In this document: positions 1 through 9,357 of the stretch, in pieces
Position numbering within the stretch: the stretch's first letter is position 1
How the letters are laid out: each line of letters starts with the position of its first letter
Assembly: GCA_022825855.1 (NCBI GenBank)
Contig: JAJDWB010000013.1
Span: 124,001-188,000, forward strand
Direction of reading: 5' to 3'
DNA from: Dehalococcoidia bacterium
GTDB taxonomy: Bacteria > Chloroflexota > Dehalococcoidia > Bin125
DNA length: 64,000 nucleotides
The notes under the pieces: model-generated
Told to the model about the DNA's origin: nothing
Database searches by the model: none
Seen by the model: only the letters and a program-made list of their open reading frames with translations
Made by a program: the position numbers and the translations under genes

Positions 1-2005
1 GCGGCAGGGCGAGGATGGCGTCGTGCGACGGTCCGCCGCCGCGGCTGACGGTACCGCCGCGGCCGTGGAAGAACATCAGGTTGATGCCGGCCTCGCGCGC
101 GACTTCGTGCATCAGGTCCTGGGCCCGGTAGAGGCCCCAGAGCGAGGGCAGCACACCGGCGTCCTTGGCCGAGTCCGAGTAGCCGACCATCACTTCCTGC
201 AGGTCGTCGTGGGCCTTGAGATGCCGTCGGTACGCGTCGTGCGAAAACAGCGAGCGGAGCACCGACGGGGCGCGATCGAGGTCGGCGACGCGCTCGAACA
301 GGGGCGCGATTCTGATCTGTCCGCCGGGCGCGCGCAGGTTGACATCGTTCAGCCCCGCCTGACGAGCGACGAGCACCGGGGCGAGCACGTCCGCGGCGGT
401 CTCGCTCATCGAGACGATGCAGGTCTGCATCGCTTCGGGCCCGCAGATGCGCTGGATTCGGCGGGCGGTGCGGAATCGGCGCAGCGTCTCGTCGTCGTGC
501 GTCGACATCGCGTGGCCGACCGGAAGGTAGTCGCGGTCCAGTTCGCGGGCGAGGAACTCCTCGCGCTGGGCCTTGGTGAGATCGAGGTAGCTGCCACCCG
601 GTGGCTGGATATCGAGACCGCGCAACACGGCGTCGGCTGCCGCGTGAAAGCGGTCGGCGTGATCGCGGATGTCGAGCGTGGCCAGGTGGAAGCCGAACGC
701 GCGGGCGCGATCAATCAGCGGTTGCACGACGGTGTCGGCCCCGGCGTTCGCTCCGTGGAGCCTGAGGCTATCCGCAATCGCTTCGAGGTCCTCGACATAT
801 TCTCCGGGCGAGTCGTAGGCGGCGCCGTCGGGTTCTTCGGCGCTGAGCCTGGCGTCGTGGATCGTTGCGGCCCGGGTGTCGAGCAGCGCGTAGTCCGCCT
901 CCAAAGTCGCCTCGAGCCGCGCTGCCATGTAACGAATCTTGTGGCGGTACCGCTCGGCCTGGTTGCGGTGCTCGAGCCGCGCCTCGACCCTCGGCATGCG
1001 CCGCGCGTCTCGCTGCAGCGACTCCTCAAGCGAGGCTGAAGCGGCGACCCGGCGCACGGAGTGAGGCAGCATCGTGTCCATCGCGCGAACGGCCTGCAGG
1101 TGCAACCGCAAGACGCGTGCGCGCATGGTCAGGGCCGTTTGCCAGGTCAGGTCCGGCGTCACGTTCGGATTGCCGTCGGCGTCGCCGCCCATCCACGAAC
1201 CGAGGATGACCGGCGCAGGCGCTTCCTCGGCGGTAACGCCGGTGGCGCGCCTGAATCGCCCGGTCACATCCGGCACGGCGTCCCAGAGCGTGGTCTCGAA
1301 GGTGCGCAGCAGCAACCGTGACTCTTCCAGCACCGTGGGACGCCGATGGCGCAGGTGATCGGCCTGCCAGAGGCCCTCGATATGCGTGCGCAGGGCGGCG
1401 TCGATCTCGTCCAGATCCGAGGGAATCGCGTGTTCGCGGTCGAGCAGCAGGCGGTGCAAATCCTGCAATGTGCCGAGCATGGTCAGTCGCTGAGACTCCG
1501 TTGGGTGCGCGGTGAACACCGGCTGCAGGTGGATGCCTGCGGCCTGCTCGCGAACCGTTGATTCGTCGATGCCGCGCGAGAGGAGCTGTTCGACCACGGC
1601 GGGCAGCGAACGCGGCGCGGCATGGCTGTTGCTCGAGCGCAGCCGCCGGCGGCGAATCCGGTGCGCTTCCTCGGCTGTGTTGGTAAGCAAGAAGTAAGTC
1701 AGGAATGCGTTGCCGACCTCTGCCGCCAGCCACAGCGGCCAGCTATGCACGAGCTGCACGATTTCGGCGGTGAGCTGCGGTTCCGGTTCCTGGCGGATGC
1801 CTCGGCGACGCTGAGCCAGCCCCCGCAACTGCTCGACCGCGTTGAACACCTCTTCTCCGTCGACGCGCCGAATCGTATTGCCCAGCAGACTGCTGAGCAG
1901 GCGCACATCGGCGGCCAGCGGAGCGTCGACCAGGCGGCGGTCTTGATTGGCCTGTGCTGCTGCCTCAATCGTGGTGCGGGCGCTGGCCGGTCGTTGTGAG
2001 GTCAC
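1..2005 (-). CDS. ppc: Phosphoenolpyruvate carboxylase, C-terminus cut off by window edge
   Basis: Carboxylates PEP with bicarbonate to oxaloacetate, an anaplerotic cytosolic step that feeds the TCA enzymes encoded at 10-16 kb. The visible 668 codons contain the signature VFTAHPTES with the catalytic histidine near residue 167, GSWMGGDADGNPNV around residue 245, VMVGYSDSAKDAG, and the glycine-rich loop GRGGTVSRGGGP near residue 645. Family members usually run 850-950 residues, so about a quarter is missing beyond position 1. The start is a GTG at 2005: a TGA stop lies in the same frame two codons upstream, and GAGAGG precedes it. The 88-bp gap to the divergent peptidase gene probably holds promoters for both. 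Confidence 0.95.
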   Translation of the reverse strand, partial: MTSQRPASARTTIEAAAQANQDRRLVDAPLAADVRLLSSLLGNTIRRVDGEEVFNAVEQLRGLAQRRRGIRQEPEPQLTAEIVQLVHSWPLWLAAEVGNAFLTYFLLTNTAEEAHRIRRRRLRSSNSHAAPRSLPAVVEQLLSRGIDESTVREQAAGIHLQPVFTAHPTESQRLTMLGTLQDLHRLLLDREHAIPSDLDEIDAALRTHIEGLWQADHLRHRRPTVLEESRLLLRTFETTLWDAVPDVTGRFRRATGVTAEEAPAPVILGSWMGGDADGNPNVTPDLTWQTALTMRARVLRLHLQAVRAMDTMLPHSVRRVAASASLEESLQRDARRMPRVEARLEHRNQAERYRHKIRYMAARLEATLEADYALLDTRAATIHDARLSAEEPDGAAYDSPGEYVEDLEAIADSLRLHGANAGADTVVQPLIDRARAFGFHLATLDIRDHADRFHAAADAVLRGLDIQPPGGSYLDLTKAQREEFLARELDRDYLPVGHAMSTHDDETLRRFRTARRIQRICGPEAMQTCIVSMSETAADVLAPVLVARQAGLNDVNLRAPGGQIRIAPLFERVADLDRAPSVLRSLFSHDAYRRHLKAHDDLQEVMVGYSDSAKDAGVLPSLWGLYRAQDLMHEVAREAGINLMFFHGRGGTVSRGGGPSHDAILALP

Positions 2006-2093
2006 GTCTCATCCCTCTCGCAGCGTGTCCGGGCGAGCTGATCTCGGATCCTCGCCTACGATGATTGCAGGTTTCTGGAGAGATGGGGCCACG

Positions 2094-4064
2094 ATGAGTG
2101 AACATTCGGGCAATCCAACAGTCGCGCCGTACGGCTCCTGGGAATCGCCGGTCGCCACGGAGATGCTTACGCAAGGCGCGCTGAGGTTCGACGAGCTTGA
2201 TGTCGACGGCGACGACCTGTATTGGGTCGAGTCTCGGCCGGACGAGCAAGGCCGCTACGCGGCGATGCGGTACACCACAGCGGGCGAGCTGAGCGAGGTC
2301 ACGACCTCCGACCTCAGCGCCCGCACGTTGGTCCACGAGTACGGCGGCGGGTCGTTGGCCGTGTCGAACGGCGTCGCCTACTTCTCGAACTTCAGCGACC
2401 AGCGTCTCTATCGGCGCAGCGTGGACGGCTCTGATGCTCCGACGCTGCTGACTCCCGAGATCGACATTCGATTTGCGGACGCGACGATCGACGACGAGCG
2501 CGGACGGTTGATCTGCGTGGCCGAGGATCATCGCCGCGAGGGTCTGGAGGCGGAGAACTACCTCGCCTCGATTCCGATCGACGGCAGCGCTGCGAATGGG
2601 GAAGAGATCACCCGGCTGCACGAGGGCTTTGACTTCTGCTCGTCTCCTCGGCTGAGTCCCGACGGCCGGCGGCTGGCCTGGATCTGCTGGAACCATCCCA
2701 ACATGCCCTGGGACGCGACCGAACTCTGGCTGGCCGAAGTTGCCGCCAACGGTTCGCTGCTCTCACCTCGGCGGATTGCCGGAGACGCACGGGGCAGCGT
2801 TTCGATCACCGAACCGCAGTGGGGGCCGGACGGCACGCTGTTCTGCGTCTCGGACGCCTCGGGTTGGTGGAACATCCAGCGATTCGACGGCAGCGATCTG
2901 ATACCCGTCGTCAGTTTGGACGCGGAGTTCGGCCAGCCGCAATGGGAATTCTCGATGTCGAGCTACGCCGTCATGGACGAGTGTTGCCTGGTCGCGCAGT
3001 ACGGCAACGCCGACGGTCGCAAGCTCGCCGTGGTGGATCTTGAAGTCGGCGAACTCCGACCGATCGAGACGCCTTTCAACAGCTTTGGCTACTTCACCGC
3101 TGCCTGCGGACCGCGGGTGATCTGCGCCGCCGCCGGACCGGATGTCGGCGCGGCGATTGTGGCCATTGACGTCGATACCGGCGAGGTTGAGACCATCCGC
3201 GCCTCGGCCAGCCCCGAACTCGACCCCGCTTACTTCTCCCAAGCCGAAGCGATTACGTATCCCACCGCCGGCGGTCTGATTTCTCATGCCTACTACTATC
3301 CGCCCACGAATCCCGACTTTGCGGGACCTGAGGATGAACTGCCGCCGCTGGTGACGTTCATCCACGGAGGACCGACCAGCGCCACCAATCCCGGCTTCGC
3401 CCTGGCGATTCAGTACTGGACCACGCGCGGATTTGCCGTCGTCGACGTCAACTACCGCGGGTCGACCGGGTACGGCACCGAGTATCGGCGTCAGCTCAAC
3501 GGCAACTGGGGCATCGCCGACCGTGAGGATTGCGAAGCGGCGGCGCGCTACCTGGTCGACCGAGGCGATGTCGATCCGGCGCGGCTGGCAATCCGCGGCG
3601 GCTCGGCCGGCGGCTACACGACGCTCTGCGCGCTGACCTTCGGCGATGTGTTCACCGCCGGCGCGTCCTACTTCGGCGTCTCCGACGCTGCCGCACTGGC
3701 CGAGGACACACACAAATTCGAGTCGCGCTACCTCGACTCGCTGATTGGGCCGTATCCCGAGCGGGCCGAGCTGTACGAGCAGCGTTCGCCGATTCACTCC
3801 GTCGACCGGCTCTCCTGCCCGGTCATCTTTCTGCAGGGTCTGGAGGACAAGATTGTCCCGCCCAACCAGGCCGAGCGGATGGTGGACGCGCTGCGCAAGA
3901 AGGGCCTGCCGGTCGCCTACATCGCGTTCGAGGGCGAACAGCACGGATTCCGTCAGGCGGCCAACATCCAGCGCGCGACCGAGGCGGAACTGGACTTCTA
4001 TGGTCGCATTTTCGGATTCAGCCCCGCCGGAGAGATCGAGCCGGTCGAGATCGAGAATCTCTGA
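2094..4064 (+). CDS. S9 family prolyl oligopeptidase / acylaminoacyl-peptidase-like serine peptidase
   Basis: Cytosolic serine peptidase of 656 residues that should cleave short peptides. The N-terminal 390 residues look like the beta-propeller that gates access. The C-terminal alpha/beta hydrolase domain carries GGSAGGYT with nucleophile Ser504, Asp585 in LEDKIVPP, and His617 in GEQHGF, so the catalytic triad is complete. ATG 2094 was chosen because GGAGAG lies 11 bases upstream and homologous sequence begins here; the frame is open further upstream to 1947, but that would run into the divergent ppc. The stop overlaps the amidase start by one base (TGATG), so the two are translationally coupled. 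No signal peptide is seen. Confidence 0.93.
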   Translation: MSEHSGNPTVAPYGSWESPVATEMLTQGALRFDELDVDGDDLYWVESRPDEQGRYAAMRYTTAGELSEVTTSDLSARTLVHEYGGGSLAVSNGVAYFSNFSDQRLYRRSVDGSDAPTLLTPEIDIRFADATIDDERGRLICVAEDHRREGLEAENYLASIPIDGSAANGEEITRLHEGFDFCSSPRLSPDGRRLAWICWNHPNMPWDATELWLAEVAANGSLLSPRRIAGDARGSVSITEPQWGPDGTLFCVSDASGWWNIQRFDGSDLIPVVSLDAEFGQPQWEFSMSSYAVMDECCLVAQYGNADGRKLAVVDLEVGELRPIETPFNSFGYFTAACGPRVICAAAGPDVGAAIVAIDVDTGEVETIRASASPELDPAYFSQAEAITYPTAGGLISHAYYYPPTNPDFAGPEDELPPLVTFIHGGPTSATNPGFALAIQYWTTRGFAVVDVNYRGSTGYGTEYRRQLNGNWGIADREDCEAAARYLVDRGDVDPARLAIRGGSAGGYTTLCALTFGDVFTAGASYFGVSDAAALAEDTHKFESRYLDSLIGPYPERAELYEQRSPIHSVDRLSCPVIFLQGLEDKIVPPNQAERMVDALRKKGLPVAYIAFEGEQHGFRQAANIQRATEAELDFYGRIFGFSPAGEIEPVEIENL

Positions 4065-5479
4065 TGTCCGAGATCCACGAGCTCTCAGCTCAGGAACTGC
4101 GCGCCGCCTACGACTCGCGTAGCCTCTCGCCGATCGAGGTCGTTGAAGCGCTCTTTGATCGCATCGACCGCCTGGAGCCGTCGCTGCACGCCTTCATCAC
4201 ACGGACTCGAGAGTCGGCGTTGTCGCAGGCTCGGGTCGCCGCTCGCGAGTGGCGCTTCCGCGAGTCGGACGATCCGCCCGCGCTGCTGGGCATTCCGCTC
4301 ACGATCAAGGACCTGGTCGACGTGCAGGGCTCGCCCACGACGATGGGATCGCTGGCGACATCGCGCGAACCGGCAGAGCGGGACGAGCTGTTCGTCGAGC
4401 GTCTCCGCGACGCCGGCGCCGTGTTCCTGGGCAAGACGAACACCTCCGAATTCGGACTCGCGGCGCAGACGATGAACCGACTGGGAGCGCCGACCGCGAA
4501 TCCCTGGAACCTTGAACGGACCGCGGGCGGCTCGAGCGGCGGCGCGGCGGCGGCCTGCGCGGCGAGATACGGCCCGCTGCATCACGGCACCGACGGCGGC
4601 GGTTCGGTGCGCCTGCCTGCGGCCTACTGCGGTGTTGTCGGGATCAAGCCAACCGGCAGGCGCATTCCGCGCCGCGTGCGCGGCGCTGGTATGTCGCAGA
4701 TCTCCACCGACGGTGTCCTCGCCCGAACTCTGAAGGACGCTGCGTTGATGCTGGGCGTGATGGCGGGTGAAGACTCGAGAGATCCGGTGGCCTATCGCTC
4801 GGAACCAATCGACTTCATGCAGGTTGCCGAGCCCAGTGTGCTGGACGGCGTCCGAGTAGCGTGGACGACTCAACTCGGTTGGCCGACGCCGTGTGAGCCG
4901 GAGATTGCCAAGCGCGTGGCTGAGGCAGCCGAAGTACTGCAGGCTGCCGGAGCGAAGGTCGAGTCGGCAACGCCGCCGATTCGCGACCCGAATGAGGTCT
5001 TTCCGACGCTTTCCGCCGTCGGCGCGGCTGCCAACTATGGCCGTCTGTGCATAGGCCGCGAAGATGACCTGAGCGACTACACGCGAGGCAGCCTGAGACG
5101 CGGTGCTGGTCTGACCGGAGTGCAGGTCGCGGAAGCCTACGCGGCTCAGGATCGCCTGAAGCGGCAGATGGACGCCTGGTTCGACGACTATGACGTTCTG
5201 CTCACGCCGACCAGCGCGATCGCCGCGCCGAGACATGACGAGCGGATCGAGGAGATTGCCGGCACGTCGGTGAGCCCCTGGACCACGTCAATCCTCTACA
5301 CACCGCTGGCCAACCTGATCCAGGCTCCGGCGATTGCGATGCCTGCCGGCCTGGGAAGTGAGGGGTCGCCGCTCTCGGTGCAGATCGCGGCCCGCGAAGG
5401 CAGCGACGCCATGGCCATTCGCTGTGCCGCAGTCCTGGAGGATGCCGGCTTCGGCGCTAGTCCTGCAGCACCAGTGTGA
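4064..5479 (+). CDS. Amidase signature family protein
   Basis: Hydrolyses an amide bond; the substrate cannot be told. The 471 residues contain the Ser-cisSer-Lys triad: Lys82 in TIKDL, Ser157 in GGSSGG and Ser181 in GTDGGGSVRLPA, with the 24-residue spacing between the two serines typical of the family. The start overlaps the upstream peptidase stop by one base, suggesting a peptide or amide degradation pair. It is unlikely to be GatA even though gatB is elsewhere in the window: gatC is absent, it pairs with a peptidase, and the nucleophile loop is GTDGGGS rather than GSDTGGS. The 3' end overlaps the convergent exonuclease III gene by 23 bases. Confidence 0.9.
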   Translation: MSEIHELSAQELRAAYDSRSLSPIEVVEALFDRIDRLEPSLHAFITRTRESALSQARVAAREWRFRESDDPPALLGIPLTIKDLVDVQGSPTTMGSLATSREPAERDELFVERLRDAGAVFLGKTNTSEFGLAAQTMNRLGAPTANPWNLERTAGGSSGGAAAACAARYGPLHHGTDGGGSVRLPAAYCGVVGIKPTGRRIPRRVRGAGMSQISTDGVLARTLKDAALMLGVMAGEDSRDPVAYRSEPIDFMQVAEPSVLDGVRVAWTTQLGWPTPCEPEIAKRVAEAAEVLQAAGAKVESATPPIRDPNEVFPTLSAVGAAANYGRLCIGREDDLSDYTRGSLRRGAGLTGVQVAEAYAAQDRLKRQMDAWFDDYDVLLTPTSAIAAPRHDERIEEIAGTSVSPWTTSILYTPLANLIQAPAIAMPAGLGSEGSPLSVQIAAREGSDAMAIRCAAVLEDAGFGASPAAPV

Positions 5480-6233
5480 CCGGCGCGTGATCGGACGGTT
5501 TGTCGCCGTCGCCTTCCATCCGCCGTTCGTCGATGTCGATCTCGACCGCCGCAGCTCGCTCGACCAGCGGCGCGCTGATCAGATGATGATCAATGCGCAG
5601 GCCTACGCCCTGCATGACTCCCCCGGTGCGGTAGTCCCACCACGTGTAAACCCCTGCCGACTCGTCGAACAGGCGCAGCGCGTCGGTCAGGCCCCAGTCG
5701 ATCAGTCCATTGAGACGCTCGCGTTCAGGTGTGGAGCAGAGATTGCGCTCGTGCCAGAACTCGGGATCGTTGACGTCGCGGTCGTCGAAAGTGATGTTGT
5801 AGTCGCCGGTCAGGACGAGTTCGCTTGACTGCTCCTGACCATCCAGCCAGGCGCGCAGGCGGTCGAACCACTCCAGCTTGTAGCGGTACATCTCGTGACC
5901 GACCTCGCGTCCGTTGGGACAGTAGAGGCTGACGACGCGAACGCCGTTGATGTCGGCGGCGATGCCGCGCGACTGGTCGTCGTCGGGCCAGGGCACGGCA
6001 ACCTCAACATCGTCGGGAAAGTCGAGCGAGGCGATAGCGACGCCGTTGTACGACTTCTGGCCGTGAATCTCCACGTTGTAGCCGAGCGCGTCGAAGCCGT
6101 CGAACGGAAACTGCTCCTCGGTGCACTTGAGTTCCTGCAAGCAGAGCACATCGGGCTGATGTTGATCGAGCCAGTTGAGGACTCGATCCTCGCGCGCGCG
6201 GATCGAGTTCACGTTCCAGGTCGTGATTCTCAT
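5457..6233 (-). CDS. xthA: Exodeoxyribonuclease III (AP endonuclease)
   Basis: Mg-dependent apurinic/apyrimidinic endonuclease and 3'-5' exonuclease of base excision repair, 258 residues. It opens with MRITTWNVNSIRAR. Metal ligand Glu34 sits in CLQELKC, followed by the YCPNG motif, GDYNI with the catalytic Asp/Asn pair, and the terminal SDHAP with the catalytic His. The order and spacing match the EEP-family ExoIII fold. The ATG at 6233 overlaps the stop of the upstream RNA methyltransferase (ATGA), so the two are co-translated. Continuing the frame upstream gives arginine-rich shadow sequence, not ExoIII. Confidence 0.95.
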   Translation of the reverse strand: MRITTWNVNSIRAREDRVLNWLDQHQPDVLCLQELKCTEEQFPFDGFDALGYNVEIHGQKSYNGVAIASLDFPDDVEVAVPWPDDDQSRGIAADINGVRVVSLYCPNGREVGHEMYRYKLEWFDRLRAWLDGQEQSSELVLTGDYNITFDDRDVNDPEFWHERNLCSTPERERLNGLIDWGLTDALRLFDESAGVYTWWDYRTGGVMQGVGLRIDHHLISAPLVERAAAVEIDIDERRMEGDGDKPSDHAPVTLVLQD

Positions 6234-7012
6234 TGAGGGCTCCCCTCGATACCCGGTTGACTCGCATGGTGCAGGATGATGCCCGCGGCGACATTGACGT
6301 TCAGTGAATCGACGCCTTCGCGAATCGGGACGGCGACTCGCTTGTCGATCAACGGGTCCAGTTCCGGATTGATGCCCGATCCTTCGTTGCCGAACAGCCA
6401 GGCGGCGCGGTCGGGAATTGGTATCTGGTCGAGCGAATCTCCGGCGCGTTCGGCCGCGTAGATCGATGCGCCGGCGGCTCTCAACCGAGTCAGGTCGTCG
6501 GCCAGACTCCCGGATCTGGCGATCTGCACCCGAAACCATGCGCCGGTGGCTGCGCGGGTGACCCGTGGATGCGTGGGGTCGGCGCTGCCGGGCCCGACGA
6601 TCACCGCGTCGGCGCCGAACGCGGCCGCCGAGCGGATGATGCCGCCGACATTGCCGGCATCCTGGACGCCGTCCAGTACGACGACCTGCCAGGCATCGCT
6701 CCCGGGAACTCGCAACGGTTCGAGGCAGTCACGGACGACCGCGAAGTGTCCCTGCGGGGTGCGGGTGTCGGAGAGCCGTTCCGAGTCCGCCTGGCTGAGC
6801 TTGAGGACCGAACACGGCGCGTCCGGCCACTCCTCCGGCGAGAGGCTGAGGATTTCGGTGATTGGCGCTGCGGAGGCCAGGGCGTCGCGGACCAGCTTGA
6901 GGCCGTCGAGCAGGAACGACTGCTGCTCGCGGCGGCCTCTGGCTGTCTGCAACTGTTGGAACTGGCGCAAGCGGGCGCGTGTCAGTGGTTGTGGATCCCG
7001 CCCGCTGCTCAC
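6230..7012 (-). CDS. TrmH/SpoU family RNA 2'-O-methyltransferase
   Basis: SAM-dependent ribose methyltransferase acting on rRNA or tRNA, 260 residues. The N-terminal ~80 residues resemble the SpoU substrate-binding domain. The SPOUT knot follows, with motif 1 around DGVQDAGNVGGIIRSAAAFG, motif 2 LFGNEGSGI and motif 3 LNVNVAAGI. The specific target base cannot be decided (RlmB, TsnR and TrmH-like enzymes all fit). The start is GTG at 7012, 26 bases after the LLM oxidoreductase stop. Its 3' end overlaps the exonuclease III start by four bases. The order DinB, LLM, SpoU, exonuclease III runs in one direction and may be one transcript. Confidence 0.88.
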   Translation of the reverse strand: MSSGRDPQPLTRARLRQFQQLQTARGRREQQSFLLDGLKLVRDALASAAPITEILSLSPEEWPDAPCSVLKLSQADSERLSDTRTPQGHFAVVRDCLEPLRVPGSDAWQVVVLDGVQDAGNVGGIIRSAAAFGADAVIVGPGSADPTHPRVTRAATGAWFRVQIARSGSLADDLTRLRAAGASIYAAERAGDSLDQIPIPDRAAWLFGNEGSGINPELDPLIDKRVAVPIREGVDSLNVNVAAGIILHHASQPGIEGSPQ

Positions 7013-7038
7013 GACGCCCGCTGTTCCAGAACTCTCAC

Positions 7039-7887
7039 CTAGCCGCCGTTGAACTCGGCCTTGACTTCGTTGTAGCGGTCGAGCAAGGGGATCACGGTTC
7101 CAGCGTCGGCCGGCGGCAGGCCGAAGATGATCCGCTGGAAGCCGATGTCGATCAGCTCCTGGACCTGCTTTGGGTCCGGTCCAACGCCGAAGACGGTGCG
7201 ATCGATCGTGTCAAAGTCGCGTTCGGCGCGGTCGGCCGCGGCCTTGAGCTGCTCCATGTCGGCTCGCATGTCGCCGCGCAAGGCGATCGGCAACCAGCCG
7301 TCGCAGTAGTCAACGACGCGGTCGAACGCCCACTTGGACTGAGCGCCGAGCAAGATGGGCACGTCGCCGTCGACCGGCTTGGGGTAACTCCAGACGGGGT
7401 CGAAGTCGATGAACTCGCCGTGGAACTCGGGTTCGTCCTTGGACCAGAGCTCGCGCCAGGCGAGCACGATCTCGCGGGTCACCTTCCAGCGGTCCTTGAA
7501 ATCCCAGCCGTGATTTTCGAGTTCCTCCGCGTTCCAGCCGGCGCCGATCCCGAGGATCAGGCGGCCGCCGGAGATCATGTCGAGCGAGGCGGCCGACTTG
7601 GCCGCCACGAGCACGTCGTGCTCGGGGACGAGCAGGATGCCGGTGCCGACCTTGATCGTCTCCGTGGCAGCGGCGGCGGCCATCAGCGAGACGAACGGGT
7701 CGTGCGTGTGCCAGTACTCCTGGGGCAGGTCGCCGCCGCCCGGCCAGGGCGATCTGCGGGAGGTGGGAATGTGGGTGTGCTCGGGGAACCAGAGCGATTC
7801 GAAGCCGCGCGCTTCCACCTCGCGGGCGAGTTCAGGCGGCTGGATCGCGTAGTCGGTCGGGAACATCGATACGCCGAAGTCGGTCAT
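7039..7887 (-). CDS. LLM-class (luciferase-like) flavin/F420-dependent oxidoreductase
   Basis: TIM-barrel oxidoreductase of 282 residues in the bacterial luciferase superfamily. It starts MTDFGVSMFPTDYAI and contains FPEHTHIP, the barrel strand TIKVGTGILLVPEH, and GGRLILGIGAGWN, all typical of the F420-dependent subgroup (TIGR03619-like). The cofactor (F420H2 or FMNH2) and substrate are not determinable. AGGA lies eight bases upstream of the ATG. Together with the LLM gene at 35508, the PPOX gene at 9556 and the DUF385 gene at 36429, it suggests that this organism uses deazaflavin F420. Confidence 0.88.
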   Translation of the reverse strand: MTDFGVSMFPTDYAIQPPELAREVEARGFESLWFPEHTHIPTSRRSPWPGGGDLPQEYWHTHDPFVSLMAAAAATETIKVGTGILLVPEHDVLVAAKSAASLDMISGGRLILGIGAGWNAEELENHGWDFKDRWKVTREIVLAWRELWSKDEPEFHGEFIDFDPVWSYPKPVDGDVPILLGAQSKWAFDRVVDYCDGWLPIALRGDMRADMEQLKAAADRAERDFDTIDRTVFGVGPDPKQVQELIDIGFQRIIFGLPPADAGTVIPLLDRYNEVKAEFNGG

Positions 7888-7966
7888 GAACGGTCCTGTC
7901 TATTGGCCTGCATCGGTTCGTGACTGAGGATATCGCCTGCCGTCGCGCCAACGGCACGCGAAGCAA

Positions 7967-8494
7967 TCAGATCGTCAGGCCGCCCAGTCCGAGCAGGCCG
8001 CGGGCGTGCTCGACCTCGCCGACGTGGCGGTAGCCGTGGTAGAGCAGCATGCCGGTCAGCGCCTGCCAGATCGACATCGGTGGCGTAGGTCGGATCACGA
8101 TTTCTTTGGGCAGGTCGTCCTCGGTCAGGGTCGAGACCCACTCGCGCGTCACGACCCAGACGCCCTGCTGGTAGGTCAACCAGGCGTCCACGTCGTTGAG
8201 CAGCACGGCGTCGGCCTCCGCCTTGCTCATGCCCGTGCCCTGCGAGGTCCGGTGCAGACCGAAGTGCTGGTCCCACTGGCCATCGAGCCAGACGGTGGGG
8301 CGTCGGTGGACCACCCAGTTGACGATGTTGTCCTCAGTCCGCACGTAGTGCCAGAGCGAGAAAAATGCGCTGACGCCGTCGTCGGCGGGCCGCGCGTTCC
8401 ACTGGTCGGCAGTCATGTCGGGCACGGCTCGATCGAGCATCGCGTGCATCCCGTCGAGACCTTCCTGGATCACCTCAAGTTGGGACAATGGCAT
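7967..8494 (-). CDS. DinB-like four-helix-bundle protein
   Basis: 175 residues fitting the DinB/YfiT metalloenzyme-like superfamily: a helical bundle with metal-ligand-type histidines in SLWHYVRTEDN near residue 50 and in LYHGYRHVGEVE near residue 155. Some relatives act as thiol-dependent transferases, but most are uncharacterised, so no reaction is assigned. AAGGAG stands eight bases before the ATG, a strong ribosome binding site. It lies upstream of the LLM oxidoreductase on the same strand with a 79-bp gap. The region 8495-8569 separates it from the divergent cupin gene and should carry promoters for both. Confidence 0.75.
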   Translation of the reverse strand: MPLSQLEVIQEGLDGMHAMLDRAVPDMTADQWNARPADDGVSAFFSLWHYVRTEDNIVNWVVHRRPTVWLDGQWDQHFGLHRTSQGTGMSKAEADAVLLNDVDAWLTYQQGVWVVTREWVSTLTEDDLPKEIVIRPTPPMSIWQALTGMLLYHGYRHVGEVEHARGLLGLGGLTI

Positions 8495-8569
8495 CGGCTC
8501 ACTCCTTCACGTAGCCGGGCAACGGGCTGATCATATGCTGAACCGACGATCCAGAGCGAGGGGGCGATC

Positions 8570-8875
8570 ATGGCGAGTCGGGTGGGGCCGGATGAGTATC
8601 AGGAGATGCTGCGTCACGGGACGATGTCGGTGGGGTTGTACACGCCGCGTGAGGTCGACAAGCAGTCTCCGCACGAACAGGACGAGGTCTACATTGTGGC
8701 GTCGGGGACGGGCGTGTTCGCGCTCGGGGAACGGCGGATGGAGTGCGCGCCGGGCGACACGTTCTTCGTCGGCGCGGGAGTGTCGCACCGATTCGAGGAG
8801 TTCAGCGACGATCTGGCAGTCTGGGTCGTGTTCTACGGTCCAGAGGGCGGCGAGCACGGTGCTGGAGCCGGCTGA
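8570..8875 (+). CDS. Small single-domain cupin protein
   Basis: 101 residues forming one conserved beta-barrel cupin. The first motif region is SPHEQDEVYIVASGTG, followed by a turn rich in acidic and glycine residues (ERRMECAPGDTFFVGAGVSHRF) that matches the second motif. Such proteins often bind a metal and act as isomerases or sensors; no substrate can be proposed. GAGGGGG lies five bases before the ATG. The stop overlaps the start of the following membrane protein by one base (TGATG), so the two are translationally coupled. Confidence 0.82.
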   Translation: MASRVGPDEYQEMLRHGTMSVGLYTPREVDKQSPHEQDEVYIVASGTGVFALGERRMECAPGDTFFVGAGVSHRFEEFSDDLAVWVVFYGPEGGEHGAGAG

Positions 8876-9357
8876 TGGCGGATCAGCACTCGATTCAACG
8901 AGTAGCTCTCGATATGGCGCTCGCGCGCCAACTGGAACAGACCTCATACCGGTCGACGTTGGATACGCGGGTTGGCCAGTCGTTTGCGTTGGGCGCGGCA
9001 ATGATCGCGTTGATGGGGTCAGCCCTGCTGATTGCCGATCAAGATCTGCGCGATTCGGTCCGAGGCGGTTTTTCGGTGGCCGCCGGACTATTCATCGCCA
9101 GCATCGTCACATCAACGTGTGCGTACGTGATGTCACGTTGGCGAACGGCGCCGTCGTCCGCGGACTTGCTGTTGACGCTGACGATTGACGAAGAGGACGA
9201 GCTTCAGGTGCTGAGAGATATGACGGTCACGATCCTGACCGTGATCGATCAGAATGAGCCCTGGCTTCGCGCGAAAGCGGCATTGGTCAATACCTCGATC
9301 GTGCTTACCGCCGCCACGGCCATTTCCATCGTCGCTTCCGCGTTGACGGCTCTGTGA
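8875..9357 (+). CDS. Small integral membrane protein of unknown function
   Basis: 160 residues, not recognised by name. After a charged N-terminus (about 35 residues, with SYRSTLDTRVGQ just before the first helix) there are three likely membrane helices, roughly residues 40-58, 65-88 and 138-160, and an acidic cytoplasmic stretch DEEDELQ between helices two and three. The layout resembles a loosely defined group of bacterial small membrane proteins with an LDTKAG-like motif ahead of the first helix. The start at 8875 is fixed by one-base overlap with the cupin stop. The last 53 bases overlap a small reading frame on the other strand. Confidence 0.7.
   Translation: MADQHSIQRVALDMALARQLEQTSYRSTLDTRVGQSFALGAAMIALMGSALLIADQDLRDSVRGGFSVAAGLFIASIVTSTCAYVMSRWRTAPSSADLLLTLTIDEEDELQVLRDMTVTILTVIDQNEPWLRAKAALVNTSIVLTAATAISIVASALTAL

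Noticed and set aside
1026-1733. Separate minus-strand genes within 400-1970
   Set aside because: These are out-of-frame pieces of PEP carboxylase, whose own frame is open from 2005 to the window edge and carries all motifs.
4064-5479. Amidase as GatA partner of gatB at 31516
   Set aside because: It is 26 kb away, coupled to a peptidase, without gatC, and with a GTDGGGS rather than GSDTGGS nucleophile loop.
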